This document shows positions 48,433-56,355 of a stretch of 64,000 nt of DNA, in pieces. The notes under the pieces are model-generated. The model saw nothing but the letters and a program-made list of their open reading frames with translations. It had not been told where the DNA came from and did no database searches. Position 1 is the stretch's first letter; every line of letters starts with the position of its first letter. The DNA comes from Deinococcus sp. Marseille-Q6407 (GTDB lineage: Bacteria > Deinococcota > Deinococci > Deinococcales > Deinococcaceae): positions 967,369 through 1,031,368 of the forward strand of contig NZ_CAMPFU010000002.1 in NCBI RefSeq assembly GCF_946848805.1, written 5' to 3'. The position numbers were made by a program, and so were the translations under genes.

Positions 48433-49104
48433 TTATGGCGCCGGTGAGAGCAGTGGCAGGGCCTGGGCAGGCGTGGACACGTCCTGCAGGACATCTGGCC
48501 CCAGCGTCAGAAACAGCAGCAGGAATATGATGACCACCACGCCGTTGTTCATGCCGTGCAGCAACATGGAGTAGCGCAGGCCCCGGGTGCTGGCGGCGCG
48601 CCAGGTCAGCAGGCCCAGCCACAGCTGCGGCAGCGGCAGGGTGCCGGGCATCAGATTATGCGACTGGGCGAACACCACCGCCGAGGCCACCCCCAGCACT
48701 GCACTGACAGCGCGGTGAAAGCGGGCCGGCAGCACCCTGTCCAGGCCCAGCCGCAGCAGCAGCGGAATACCCCGGAACAGCAGTTCCTCGACCACCGGCG
48801 CCAGCACGGTGAGCAGCAGGGCTGCGCCGGCCAGAATCAGATACGGGTTGGAGCCGCCCAGGCCCGTCTGAAACGCCTCACCGATACCGGCGGCGTTGTC
48901 TTCGCTCATGGCGAACTGCGGCAGCAGTGTTAGGGGCAGCAGCAGCAAGTAGCCGCCGTAAGCCAGGCCCAGGTCGCGCACGGTCTTGCCCAGCGGACTG
49001 GCCTGCGCGTAGGCCAGCTGCCAGCGCCGCAGCAGACCGGGCCGGCGGCCGGGAGGCTCCGGCGGCGGTACAGATACGGGTGGCTCAGAAGCAGGCTGGG
49101 GCAT
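48433..49104 (-). CDS. CPBP-family intramembrane protease
   Basis: CPBP (CAAX protease and bacteriocin-processing) proteins are intramembrane glutamate-type peptidases. The 223 residues, after a proline-rich cytosolic start, contain several membrane helices. The motifs are APVVEELLFRGIPLLLR (EExxFR catalytic pair), VVFAQSHNLMPG (His) and YSMLLHGMNNGVVV (HxxxN). The gene begins directly after the stop codon of the upstream SRPBCC gene, so the two are likely one transcript. Confidence 0.88.
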   Translation of the reverse strand: MPQPASEPPVSVPPPEPPGRRPGLLRRWQLAYAQASPLGKTVRDLGLAYGGYLLLLPLTLLPQFAMSEDNAAGIGEAFQTGLGGSNPYLILAGAALLLTVLAPVVEELLFRGIPLLLRLGLDRVLPARFHRAVSAVLGVASAVVFAQSHNLMPGTLPLPQLWLGLLTWRAASTRGLRYSMLLHGMNNGVVVIIFLLLFLTLGPDVLQDVSTPAQALPLLSPAP

Positions 49105-49860
49105 CTAGCGGCGTTTCCTGGCTGCCTTGCGGGCGGCTTTCTCGGCCTTGCGCTGCTGTTCCTGCTGGCGGCGCGCCTCCTGATTCAGCTCCTCGATGCG
49201 GCCGGCGGTGGGGGCGTCTATCTCGCGCTGCATATCCAGCAGGGTGGTCTGCAGCATGTTGTAGAGCATCCGCTCCACCTGGGCACGTACCCAGCGGTAG
49301 CGCACCTGCCCGCGCAGGGTCAGGGTCACCTGAGTGACCGGCTGCCCCTGCACCTGCTGGAAAGTCCACTGCTGTGACAACTGCTCCAGCGGGCCCACGC
49401 CGCGCACGCTGCGCCAGCCACCGCTGCGCGAGGTTTTTAGGCCGCCGTATTCCACCTCAAACTTCAGGCCACTCATGCGGCGCACCAGCCGGAAACGGGC
49501 GCGGGCACCGTTTTTCAGGGTCTGGGCGTCGTCTACCCAGCCGGATTCGGCCATGTTGGAATCCCAGGCGGCGCGCCGGGTGGGCACCAACGCCAGCCGG
49601 TACAGCACCTCGGGGCGGGCCCGCATGGGCACCGTCTGGCTTAGGACGATCGGCTCGGGGCCGGCGGCACGCACAGCTTCTTCGGCCTGCCCGGATTCTT
49701 TGGCAGGTGCAGATGATTGGGCCGGCGCAGCGCCGCCCTTCGGCTGACTGCTCTTCTGGCTGCGCCGAACTTCAGGACGCGCAGAAAGGGTGGTCTGGGC
49801 CGGCTCTGTGGGCCCGGACTGCGGGCCGGCCTGACCGGAGCGGCGGAACAGCTTGAACAT
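49105..49860 (-). CDS. SRPBCC-like protein with basic C-terminal coiled coil
   Basis: The 251-residue protein has a low-complexity first third (Ser/Pro/Ala/Gln). An SRPBCC-like beta-grip domain follows (about 85-210: VPMRARPEVLYRLALVPTRR; ARFRLVRRMSGLKFEVEYGG; QQWTFQQVQGQPVTQVTLTL). A very basic helix closes it (EARRQQEQQRKAEKAARKAA). Lipid or hydrophobic ligand binding is suggested by the fold only. The ATG at 49860 is preferred over the GTG three codons upstream because TAGAGT lies seven bases before it. Confidence 0.7.
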   Translation of the reverse strand: MFKLFRRSGQAGPQSGPTEPAQTTLSARPEVRRSQKSSQPKGGAAPAQSSAPAKESGQAEEAVRAAGPEPIVLSQTVPMRARPEVLYRLALVPTRRAAWDSNMAESGWVDDAQTLKNGARARFRLVRRMSGLKFEVEYGGLKTSRSGGWRSVRGVGPLEQLSQQWTFQQVQGQPVTQVTLTLRGQVRYRWVRAQVERMLYNMLQTTLLDMQREIDAPTAGRIEELNQEARRQQEQQRKAEKAARKAARKRR

Positions 49861-49873
49861 GCTGCTCACTCTA
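49861..49873 (-). promoter_or_regulatory. Leaderless-type promoter of the SRPBCC-CPBP pair
   Basis: TAGAGT on the minus strand (49873-49868) is seven bases before the ATG at 49860. Confidence 0.6.
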
Positions 49874-49897
49874 AAGCAGCCATCTGTCTGCCACTGT

Positions 49898-50458
49898 TCA
49901 CTTCAGCAGCCGCAGGGTCAGGGGATAACGGTAGGGCTGCCCTTCCGAGACGCTCAGGGCCGCCAGCACCATGAAGACAATCGGCAGGAGGTAGAGAAAA
50001 AATCCGCCCAGCAGCAGGGCCATCAGCAGCCCGGCGCCGCTGAACAGGCCCATGCCAGCCGCCAGGTCCGAGCCGGCCGCCGCGCCCAGAAAGCCGCCCA
50101 GGAAACCCAGCGCCGAGAGGCCCAGCAGCAGCAGCGTGCCCACGAACGAATAAATCAGCATAGACAGCTGGAAGTTGAGGGCTTCCTTGCCCTGGCTGTC
50201 CAGCAGGGGGCTGCGGTCGCGGTAGACCAGCCACGCCGCCAGCGGGCCCAGCAGGTTGCCGAAAGCCGGCAGCACGAAAGCCAGCAGCGGCGAGAGGTGA
50301 ATCACCAGGGCCGGTGTGCGCTCGTCTGCCTGGAGCGCCGACGGAACACCCAGGCCAGGCACAGGGGCCCGCAGCCCGTGTGCAGCCGGCTCAGAGATCA
50401 GGGGTGCCGGCTGGTCCGGCCAGGGGCCGCTGCCGGGATCGGGAGGAACGCGCTTCAT
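49898..50458 (-). CDS. DUF4870 (Tic20-like) membrane protein
   Basis: The 186-residue protein has a proline-rich N-terminus. Three hydrophobic segments follow in the pattern of DUF4870: PALVIHLSPLLAFVLPAFGN, GPLAAWLVYRDRSPLLDSQG, KEALNFQLSMLIYSFVGTLL and a final YLLPIVFMVLAALSVSEGQP followed by YRYPLTLRLL. The motif with aspartate/glutamate and KEALNFQ is diagnostic. The function of the family is unknown. It is divergent from rnhA. Confidence 0.82.
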   Translation of the reverse strand: MKRVPPDPGSGPWPDQPAPLISEPAAHGLRAPVPGLGVPSALQADERTPALVIHLSPLLAFVLPAFGNLLGPLAAWLVYRDRSPLLDSQGKEALNFQLSMLIYSFVGTLLLLGLSALGFLGGFLGAAAGSDLAAGMGLFSGAGLLMALLLGGFFLYLLPIVFMVLAALSVSEGQPYRYPLTLRLLK

Positions 50459-50502
50459 ACTTGACACTACGCACCCCCGGTCACTACAGTTCCCAGACTG
50501 TG

Positions 50503-51030
50503 ATGCGCCCAGGCCCACGAACCCGAAAAGACGCTGCAGCGCGCGACCGCCTGCCCCTGCGGGCCATCATTCAGCCGGCGGCTCCGGTCAGCGGTCAGCG
50601 GGTCACGCTGTTTAGCGACGGAGCGTGTGATACCACTCGGGGCCACGGTGGCTGGGCCACCATCCTGCGCTACGGCGAGCACGAACTGGTGCTGAGCGGC
50701 AACGAAACGCAGACCACCAACAACCGCATGGAGCTGCGCGGGCTGCTCGAAGGCCTGCTGGTCCTCAAGCGGCCCTGTCAGGTGCAGGTGGTGACCGACA
50801 GCCAGTATCTGCGCAAAGCTTTTACCGACGGCTGGATCACCGGCTGGATGCGCAACGGCTGGAAGACGGCCAGTCGCGAGCCAGTCAAGAATCAGGACCT
50901 CTGGGAAGCCCTGATTGAGCAGGCGCGGATTCACGAGCTGACCTTCGTGTGGGTCAAGGGCCACGCCGGCCACGATGAGAACGAACGGGTAGACCAGCTG
51001 GCCGTGCAGGAAAGAAAAAAACTGCGGTGA
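50503..51030 (+). CDS. rnhA: Ribonuclease HI
   Basis: RNase HI cuts the RNA strand of RNA-DNA hybrids. The 175 residues carry VTLFSDGACDTTRGHGGWAT (first catalytic Asp), NNRMELRGLLEGLLVL (catalytic Glu), VVTDSQYLRKAFTDGWITGW (catalytic Asp), and VWVKGHAGHDENERVDQLAV (His and last Asp), so the DEDD site and the basic protrusion (MRNGWKTASREPVKNQDLWE) are complete. The N-terminal ~30 residues are an arginine-rich extension. The ATG at 50503 follows an adjacent GTG. Either could start. Confidence 0.96.
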   Translation: MRPGPRTRKDAAARDRLPLRAIIQPAAPVSGQRVTLFSDGACDTTRGHGGWATILRYGEHELVLSGNETQTTNNRMELRGLLEGLLVLKRPCQVQVVTDSQYLRKAFTDGWITGWMRNGWKTASREPVKNQDLWEALIEQARIHELTFVWVKGHAGHDENERVDQLAVQERKKLR

Positions 51031-51211
51031 TTGCCCGGCTGGCCGCTGCCCTCTAGAGGCCCAGAGACAAAGACTGAATAAGCCGCTTATCTTCATCCAA
51101 GGCTGCTGGGCTGGCTTTGACTCTCGTTTTGCCGTGACTCAGCAGCGCGGGTCACCTTTTATGGCTTCATGAACAGCGTATATCTCACTACCGGCCTATA
51201 CAGGCGTGCCT

Positions 51212-51223
51212 TATGCTAAAGCT
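51212..51223 (+). promoter_or_regulatory. Leaderless-type promoter of the TrmB-like regulator
   Basis: TATGCT at 51212-51217 is six bases before the GTG at 51224. Confidence 0.65.
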
Positions 51224-51922
51224 GTGAGCGCTGTCATTCATCTGCAAGCCCTGGGCCTGACCGAATATGAAGCGAGGGCCTACACGGCCCTGTTGGCCCT
51301 GGGCCGCTCGGTGCCGGCGCGGGTGGCGCGTCAGGCGGGGATTCCCCGGCCCAAAATCTATGAGACCTTAGAGCGCCTCGAAGGCCGCGGGCTGGCCAGC
51401 AAGGTGGGGCAAAACCCGCTAGAATACGCGCCGCTCAGCGCCCGCGAATATCTGACCCGTTCGCGGCGTGCTTTCAGTGACCGCTTAGAAGCCCTGGACC
51501 GCGACCTGTCGCGCCTGACCCCCGACCCGGCGCCCGAGGCGGTCTATCACCTCAACGGCGAAGCGGCGCTGCGCTCGCTGTGCGAGGACCTGATTCTGAA
51601 CGCCCGGCAGCAGGTGCACATGGCCGGCAGTCAGGAATTGGCCGACCGGCTGGAATCACTCTGCCCGCGCGGCGTGGACCTGGTCCGGGCGGACCTGACG
51701 GGCCTGCCGCCCATCGCCGCGGCCGGCCAGGAAGCTTTCCTGCTGACCCGCGACGCCGAAGCCGCCGTGATCGTCCATTTCGTGCCCAACGATGCCGAAA
51801 CTGAAGCCCACGGAGTACACACCCACAACCCGGTGGTAATTCACCTGATCAACGGCTACGTGCAGCTGGCGGCGCAACAGGCTCAGGCCAGCGCCGACCA
51901 GAACCAGGGCAATCCAGCCTGA
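51224..51922 (+). CDS. TrmB-family transcriptional regulator
   Basis: TrmB-type regulators pair a winged helix with a PLD-like/sugar-sensing domain, and many control sugar uptake. The 232 residues show the HTH (about 5-70: LQALGLTEYEARAYTALLAL; VARQAGIPRPKIYETLERLE; GRGLASK), then a linker helix SRRAFSDRLEALDRDLSRLT and an effector domain (ALRSLCEDLILNARQQVHMA). The start at GTG 51224, rather than upstream, is supported by the promoter and by the domain boundary. No transporter is adjacent, so the regulated genes are not known. Confidence 0.88.
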   Translation: MSAVIHLQALGLTEYEARAYTALLALGRSVPARVARQAGIPRPKIYETLERLEGRGLASKVGQNPLEYAPLSAREYLTRSRRAFSDRLEALDRDLSRLTPDPAPEAVYHLNGEAALRSLCEDLILNARQQVHMAGSQELADRLESLCPRGVDLVRADLTGLPPIAAAGQEAFLLTRDAEAAVIVHFVPNDAETEAHGVHTHNPVVIHLINGYVQLAAQQAQASADQNQGNPA

Positions 51923-51946
51923 ACCGGCAAACGCGGAGGCCGGGTG

Positions 51947-51975
51947 TTGACAAGCCCCAGTCTCCGCTGTAATCT
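51947..51975 (+). promoter_or_regulatory. Promoter of tRNA-Ala(GGC)
   Basis: TTGACA (51947-51952) and TAATCT (51970-51975) are 17 bases apart, a near-consensus promoter. Confidence 0.88.
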
Positions 51976-51981
51976 ATCTGA

Positions 51982-52064
<83 letters not shown>

Positions 52065-52072
52065 ACCGAAGA

Positions 52073-52106
52073 AAAGACCTGGCTCAACCGCCGGGTCTTT
52101 TTTTAT
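52073..52106 (+). terminator. Terminator of tRNA-Ala(GGC)
   Basis: AAAGACCTGGC and CCGGGTCTTT pair around a TCAACCG loop and run into TTTTATT. Confidence 0.85.
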
Positions 52107-52154
52107 TGTCTGTCCCGGGCGTCATTTTTTGTCATGCTGCGCGCCGGTTCCCGC

Positions 52155-52169
52155 TAGAGTAAGGCAGCC
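52155..52169 (+). promoter_or_regulatory. Candidate promoter of the NERD gene
   Basis: TAGAGT at 52155-52160 is nine bases before the ATG at 52170. Confidence 0.5.
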
Positions 52170-53165
52170 ATGATCGTCAAAGAACACCGCCCCACCCCCA
52201 CCAGGGACAAATTCCAGCGCGCCGGCGACGAGGCCGAGCAGCAAATGGCCCACTATCTTCAGCGAGCGTTTGGGGAGGACCAGGCGGTGCATGTCTTCAA
52301 CAACCTGCGGCTGCAGCGAAAGGGCGAAACTGCCCAGCTGGATCACCTGATCCTGCACCGCAGCGGCATGATTATCGTGGAGAGCAAGAGCGTCTCGACA
52401 GCCGTCAGGATCAACGAGCGCGAGGAATGGTCGCGCAAGTGGAATGGTGACTGGCAGGGCATGCCCTCGCCGGTGCTGCAAGCCCAGCGGCAGGCCGAGT
52501 TGCTGCGGCAACTGCTCCAGGATCACGCCGCCCAGCTGCGGCGCAAAACTCTCTTTGGGCTGCTACAGGGCGACTTCAGCAGCTGGCAGATCGATGGGCT
52601 GGTGGCCATCAGTGACCGGGGAGTGCTGCAGACCAAAGGGCAGCGTCCCTCCGTCTGCAAGGCTGATCAGGTGCCGGAGCGCGCGCGGGGCCTGATTGAG
52701 CAGCAGGCCGCCCAGGGACGCGCCGCCCTGACCCTGAATGCCGAGGAATTCGAGCGTGTTTCCCGCTTTCTGCTGATGCAGCACCGCGAGAAGAAACTGC
52801 CAGCGGCATCCGCCCCGGCTCAGCGGGATGAGCGAGGCAAAGGGGCTCCAGGCCAGATGAAAGATCAGGCCAGAACGGTACCGCACAAGCGCCCCACCCC
52901 AGCAGGGGCCAAGCGGGCAGCCGCTGCACCAGCGTCTGCTGGAGCGTGGCTGCCGACCTGCTCTCAGTGTCATAGCCCCCACCTGAAAATCCTGTTCGGC
53001 CACAGCTATTACTTCAAGTGCCAGGACTGCGGGGCCAACACCCCGCTGCCGCGCCGGGCCTGCCGCAACTGCGGCGAGCCGACCCGCACCCGCAAACAGG
53101 GCCTGCGCTTTTACGCCGATTGCGAGCGCTGCGGCAGCTCCGAGCATTTTTTTACCAACCCGTAA
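52170..53165 (+). CDS. NERD domain protein with a C-terminal zinc-ribbon module
   Basis: NERD domains are nuclease-related folds of unclear biological role. The 331 residues begin with a NERD-like region (about 10-170) containing GDEAEQQMAHYLQRAF, VFNNLRLQRKGETAQLDHLI, and GMIIVESKSVSTAV, which fits the D..ExK nuclease core. A basic linker follows. The last ~65 residues hold cysteine pairs: CSQCHSPHLK, FKCQDCGANTPLPRRACRNC and CERCGSSEHF, consistent with two zinc-binding ribbons. A DNA or RNA processing role is inferred. Confidence 0.83.
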   Translation: MIVKEHRPTPTRDKFQRAGDEAEQQMAHYLQRAFGEDQAVHVFNNLRLQRKGETAQLDHLILHRSGMIIVESKSVSTAVRINEREEWSRKWNGDWQGMPSPVLQAQRQAELLRQLLQDHAAQLRRKTLFGLLQGDFSSWQIDGLVAISDRGVLQTKGQRPSVCKADQVPERARGLIEQQAAQGRAALTLNAEEFERVSRFLLMQHREKKLPAASAPAQRDERGKGAPGQMKDQARTVPHKRPTPAGAKRAAAAPASAGAWLPTCSQCHSPHLKILFGHSYYFKCQDCGANTPLPRRACRNCGEPTRTRKQGLRFYADCERCGSSEHFFTNP

Positions 53166-53188
53166 GCGTCCCGGCGGCCCCGCCCCCC

Positions 53189-53217
53189 TTGCATCCCACA
53201 GGCGATCACGCTACTCT
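53189..53217 (+). promoter_or_regulatory. Promoter of tRNA-Met
   Basis: TTGCAT (53189-53194) and TACTCT (53212-53217) are 17 bases apart, 13 bases ahead of the tRNA. Confidence 0.7.
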
Positions 53218-53230
53218 ATATCGGCCCTGA

Positions 53231-53307
53231 GGCGACGTAGCTCAGCTGGTTAGAGCGCACGACTCATAATCGTGAGGTCGAGAGTTCAAGTCTCTCTGTC
53301 GCCACCA
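53231..53307 (+). tRNA. tRNA-Met, elongator type (anticodon CAT)
   Basis: Acceptor GGCGACG pairs with TGTCGCC (one G-T), and anticodon stem CACGA/TCGTG holds loop CTCATAA. The paired first acceptor position argues against the initiator. A lysidine-modified tRNA-Ile(CAT) cannot be fully excluded by eye. Confidence 0.9.
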
Positions 53308-53311
53308 TCCA

Positions 53312-53337
53312 CCCCGCCACGCCCGGCGGGGTTTTTG
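53312..53337 (+). terminator. Terminator of tRNA-Met
   Basis: CCCCGCC (53312-53318) pairs with GGCGGGG (53325-53331), followed by TTTTTG. Confidence 0.85.
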
Positions 53338-53429
53338 CTGCCCGGATCTTCCGGAGAAAACGCCGGCCCTGCCAGAGAACCTGGTGAGGCCGGCGTTGCG
53401 GTCTTTCTTGACTTGTTTACTGCACTCGC

Positions 53430-54092
53430 TTACTGCGCTGCGCTGTCTGGCAGGTCGGCGGCCGGAATCACGAAATAATCAATCGGCTTGAAGGTGCCGT
53501 TGTTGCTGCCCTCAGCCGAGCAGGCGGTCAGGCCCACGATCAGGTCCATCTCGGCCCGCAGCTCCAGGCGCTGCCCCGGCTGCGAGATGGGCGGGCCGAT
53601 GTTGACCCGGCCCTGCTCGTCTACCAGCACATTCATGAAAATGTTCATGGTGGTGGGAATCTGGTCCGGCTGAATGCCGTAGGGCGCAAAGGCCTGCACC
53701 AGATTGGAAAAGCAGCTGGGGTGGCCCTCGGCGGTGCCGGGCGGGTAGAGGAGCTCGAAAGTTTCGGTGGAGCAGGGCGTCAGCAGGAAGTCGTGCCGGC
53801 CCACGTCGTCGCGCAGCAGGGTGAACATTGGGCGCGAGCGGTTGGAATACAGCACGTGCCCGGTGGTCAGGTAGATAGTCTCGTTGTAGTCGAAGGTGCG
53901 GCCTGAAGAGAGCCATTCTTCCTTGTTGCCGGCGGCAAAAGCCATCAGGTCAGACACCTGTTCGCCCTGGGGGTCAATCACCACCAGAAGGTCTCCCTTT
54001 TGCATGGTAAAGCCGCTGCCGCTCTGGGGCGGAATCCGGGTCAGGTCGTAGCGGGTCTCGTCACGGCCGGAGCCGTCAGTGGGTTGGGTCAT
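53430..54092 (-). CDS. DUF1989 (urea carboxylase-associated) family protein
   Basis: DUF1989 proteins are often found beside urea carboxylase/allophanate hydrolase, where they help to process guanidine-related compounds. The 220 residues contain QKGDLLVVIDPQGEQVSDLM, ETIYLTTGHVLYSNRSRPMF, DFLLTPCSTETFELLYPPGT and MNIFMNVLVDEQGRVNIGPP, matching the family well, with conserved cysteine and histidine-type positions that may bind metal. It overlaps the YqcI/YcgG-family gene by 4 bases (ATGA), so the two are translationally coupled. No urea carboxylase is in the window. Confidence 0.88.
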   Translation of the reverse strand: MTQPTDGSGRDETRYDLTRIPPQSGSGFTMQKGDLLVVIDPQGEQVSDLMAFAAGNKEEWLSSGRTFDYNETIYLTTGHVLYSNRSRPMFTLLRDDVGRHDFLLTPCSTETFELLYPPGTAEGHPSCFSNLVQAFAPYGIQPDQIPTTMNIFMNVLVDEQGRVNIGPPISQPGQRLELRAEMDLIVGLTACSAEGSNNGTFKPIDYFVIPAADLPDSAAQ

Positions 54093-54868
54093 GAATCGTT
54101 TTCCTCCTCTTGCCGCGCTGCCGGGGCTGCGGGGTTCTCTCCTCCGGCATCAAAGCCGAACGGGCAACGGCCAAACGGGGCCTGCCAGTCCGGCTCCACG
54201 GCCCGGCCAGAATACTGCCGCGCCTCGGAAGCGGTGCCGAAGTCGGCCAGGTTGGGGTTGATGGAGCCCTGCAACTTCATATCGCGGGCGCGAATGGTCT
54301 GCTGAAAGCGGGTCCAGCGCCCATCGGCCTTGAGCCGGCGGAACTGGTGATGCGAGTTGAAGACCAGCATCGGGTAGGCGAAACGCCGCGCGGTGCGGGA
54401 GGCGCCGGGATGCAGGCCCACGATAAAGAAAGCCTGACCGCCGAACGAGTAGCCAAAATCGGGGGCGGTGGAGTCGCTGCTGACCTCCTCGCTGTAGGGC
54501 TGGTCATCCAGCAGCGACAGGGCGTGCAGCTGTTCCCAGACCAGCTGCTCGAAAGTCAGTTCGTCCATCTCGGCCGGGGCCTCGAACACGCTGACGAAAC
54601 TGGTGAAATCGGAATCCAGTGTCTTTTGCTCGGCCTGAAAAGCCCGCAGGTCACGGGCCAGCGCCAGCGTGCTGCCCAGCGTCGCCATTTCACCGTAAGT
54701 GTGCAGGCGGTACATGTCGGTATTCACCGACGCCTTGGCCGCCACACAGGGAAAATCGGGGGCCAGAATTTTCTCGCGGAACGCTGCCTCGGCGCGCTCA
54801 GCAAAGGACTCGGAGGGCAGCGGGGGCCGGTAGCCGGCCAGGGAAGCAGAAGTATGGGACACAGTCAT
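54089..54868 (-). CDS. YqcI/YcgG-family (GntA-like) haem-dependent oxygenase candidate
   Basis: YqcI/YcgG proteins include GntA, a haem-dependent N-hydroxylase of guanitoxin synthesis, and related enzymes that hydroxylate arginine-type guanidines. The 259 residues show DFPCVAAKASVNTDMYRLHT, DFTSFVSVFEAPAEMDELTF, DFGYSFGGQAFFIVGLHPGA, MLVFNSHHQFRRLKADGRW and the C-terminal PFGRCPFGF, the family signature with a possible haem ligand. It is the first gene of a two-gene unit with the DUF1989 protein. The ATG at 54868 has GAGG seven bases upstream. The native substrate is not known. Confidence 0.8.
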   Translation of the reverse strand: MTVSHTSASLAGYRPPLPSESFAERAEAAFREKILAPDFPCVAAKASVNTDMYRLHTYGEMATLGSTLALARDLRAFQAEQKTLDSDFTSFVSVFEAPAEMDELTFEQLVWEQLHALSLLDDQPYSEEVSSDSTAPDFGYSFGGQAFFIVGLHPGASRTARRFAYPMLVFNSHHQFRRLKADGRWTRFQQTIRARDMKLQGSINPNLADFGTASEARQYSGRAVEPDWQAPFGRCPFGFDAGGENPAAPAARQEEENDS

Positions 54869-55053
54869 AGAGCCTCGGAAGGAAAGGAAGGAAAGACAGA
54901 GCCCGGCAGTAGAGCGCAGGCTATGAAAGTTAACCTGACCATAGCCACTCCGCTGGGCCAATCCTGTGCCAAATGCTCTTTATGGCGGTCAACTCAACCT
55001 CAGCTAAAGCCTGCGGCAAGGCCTCTTCATGTTGCGGGCGGCAGGGCTGCGCC

Positions 55054-55066
55054 TAGACTGCCCCTC
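55054..55066 (+). promoter_or_regulatory. Leaderless-type promoter of the ene-reductase gene
   Basis: TAGACT at 55054-55059 is seven bases before the ATG at 55067. Confidence 0.7.
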
Positions 55067-56281
55067 ATGACTGCTGTGACCGACCCCCTCACGCTGCCCT
55101 GCGGTGTCAGCGTGAAAAACCGCCTGGTAAAAGGCGCCATGAGCGAGGCGCTGGGCACCCGCGACCACGCCCCCCGGCCCGAATTGCCGGCGCTGTATGC
55201 CCGCTGGGCAGAGGGCGGCACCGCCGTGCTGCTGACCGGCAACGTGATGGTGGACGCCCGCGCCCTGGGCGAGCCCGGCAACGTGGTGCTGGAAGATGAG
55301 CGGCATCTGGCCGAGTTCCACAGCTGGGCGGTGCAGGGGCAGCGGGACGGCGCGCAGGCGTGGGTGCAGCTGAACCACCCCGGCAAGCAGGCACCCCGGG
55401 GCCTGAATGCCGGCGGCACGGTGGCGCCCTCTGCCCTTCCTTTTTCCGGCGGCATGGCCCGCGCATTCGAAACCCCGCGCGAGCTGACAGTGACTGAAAT
55501 CCATGAGCTGAGTGCCCGCTTTGCCCGCTCGGCGCGGCTGGCGCAGCAGGCCGGCTTCAGCGGGGTGCAGCTGCATGCGGCGCACGGGTACCTGATGTCA
55601 CAGTTCCTCTCGCCCCGGCACAATGTCCGCACCGACGAGTACGGCGGCAGCCTGGACAACCGAATGCGTTTTCTGCTGGAAACCTTCAGCGCGGTGCGGG
55701 CGGCGGTGGGCCCACGCTTTCCGGTCGGCGTGAAGCTGAACTCGTCCGATTTCATGCGGGGCGGCTTTTCGGAAGAAGACAGCCTGCGCGTGGTGCAGGC
55801 GCTGGGCGAGCGGGGCTGTGACCTGATCGAGCTGTCGGGCGGCACCTACGAGAAACCGATGATGATGCTGGGCCAGGGCGAACGCGGCGGCTTCTTTGCC
55901 GATTTCTCGCGGCGGGCGCGGGCAGTGGCGGGCGTGCCGGTGTGCGTGACCGGCGGGTTCCGTGACGCGGCGACCATCCGCAGCGCCGTGGCGAACGGCA
56001 CCGCCGACCTGGTGGGCCTGGGCCGGCCGCTGGTGGCGGACCCAGCCTTCAGCCGGCAGGTGCTCAGCGGCAAGGACGCCAGCAGCGACGTGCATCCCCT
56101 CCGGACTGGGATAAGGCCGCTGGACCGCAGCAGCTACCTGGAAATTGCCTGGTACGAGGACGCCATGCGCCGGCTGGCCCGGGGCGAGTCGGTCAAGGCC
56201 GGCGAGACGCCGCTGCTGGCCCTAGCCCGCATCTCGGCCGAGATGGGCCTCGGCGCGGTGTTGAGGCGCCGCCGGGCCTGA
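55067..56281 (+). CDS. NADH:flavin oxidoreductase (Old Yellow Enzyme family)
   Basis: OYE-family FMN enzymes reduce activated carbon-carbon double bonds. The 404 residues begin LTLPCGVSVKNRLVKGAMSE and show GGTAVLLTGNVMVDARALGE, AWVQLNHPGKQAPRGLNAGG, the substrate region GVQLHAAHGYLMSQFLSPRH (HxxH-type), RTDEYGGSLDNRMRFLLETF, and the FMN phosphate segment ADLVGLGRPLVADPAF. Only the barrel is present, with no C-terminal 4Fe-4S or FAD domain, so it is a single-domain member. The start is set by the perfect TAGACT plus seven bases. Confidence 0.93.
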   Translation: MTAVTDPLTLPCGVSVKNRLVKGAMSEALGTRDHAPRPELPALYARWAEGGTAVLLTGNVMVDARALGEPGNVVLEDERHLAEFHSWAVQGQRDGAQAWVQLNHPGKQAPRGLNAGGTVAPSALPFSGGMARAFETPRELTVTEIHELSARFARSARLAQQAGFSGVQLHAAHGYLMSQFLSPRHNVRTDEYGGSLDNRMRFLLETFSAVRAAVGPRFPVGVKLNSSDFMRGGFSEEDSLRVVQALGERGCDLIELSGGTYEKPMMMLGQGERGGFFADFSRRARAVAGVPVCVTGGFRDAATIRSAVANGTADLVGLGRPLVADPAFSRQVLSGKDASSDVHPLRTGIRPLDRSSYLEIAWYEDAMRRLARGESVKAGETPLLALARISAEMGLGAVLRRRRA

Positions 56282-56355
56282 CTGCCCCCCAGGCGTTCCG
56301 CCCGGAATCAGATATCCCATTCACTTCACGGAAAAACAGCAGGAAGAGGCATTCA

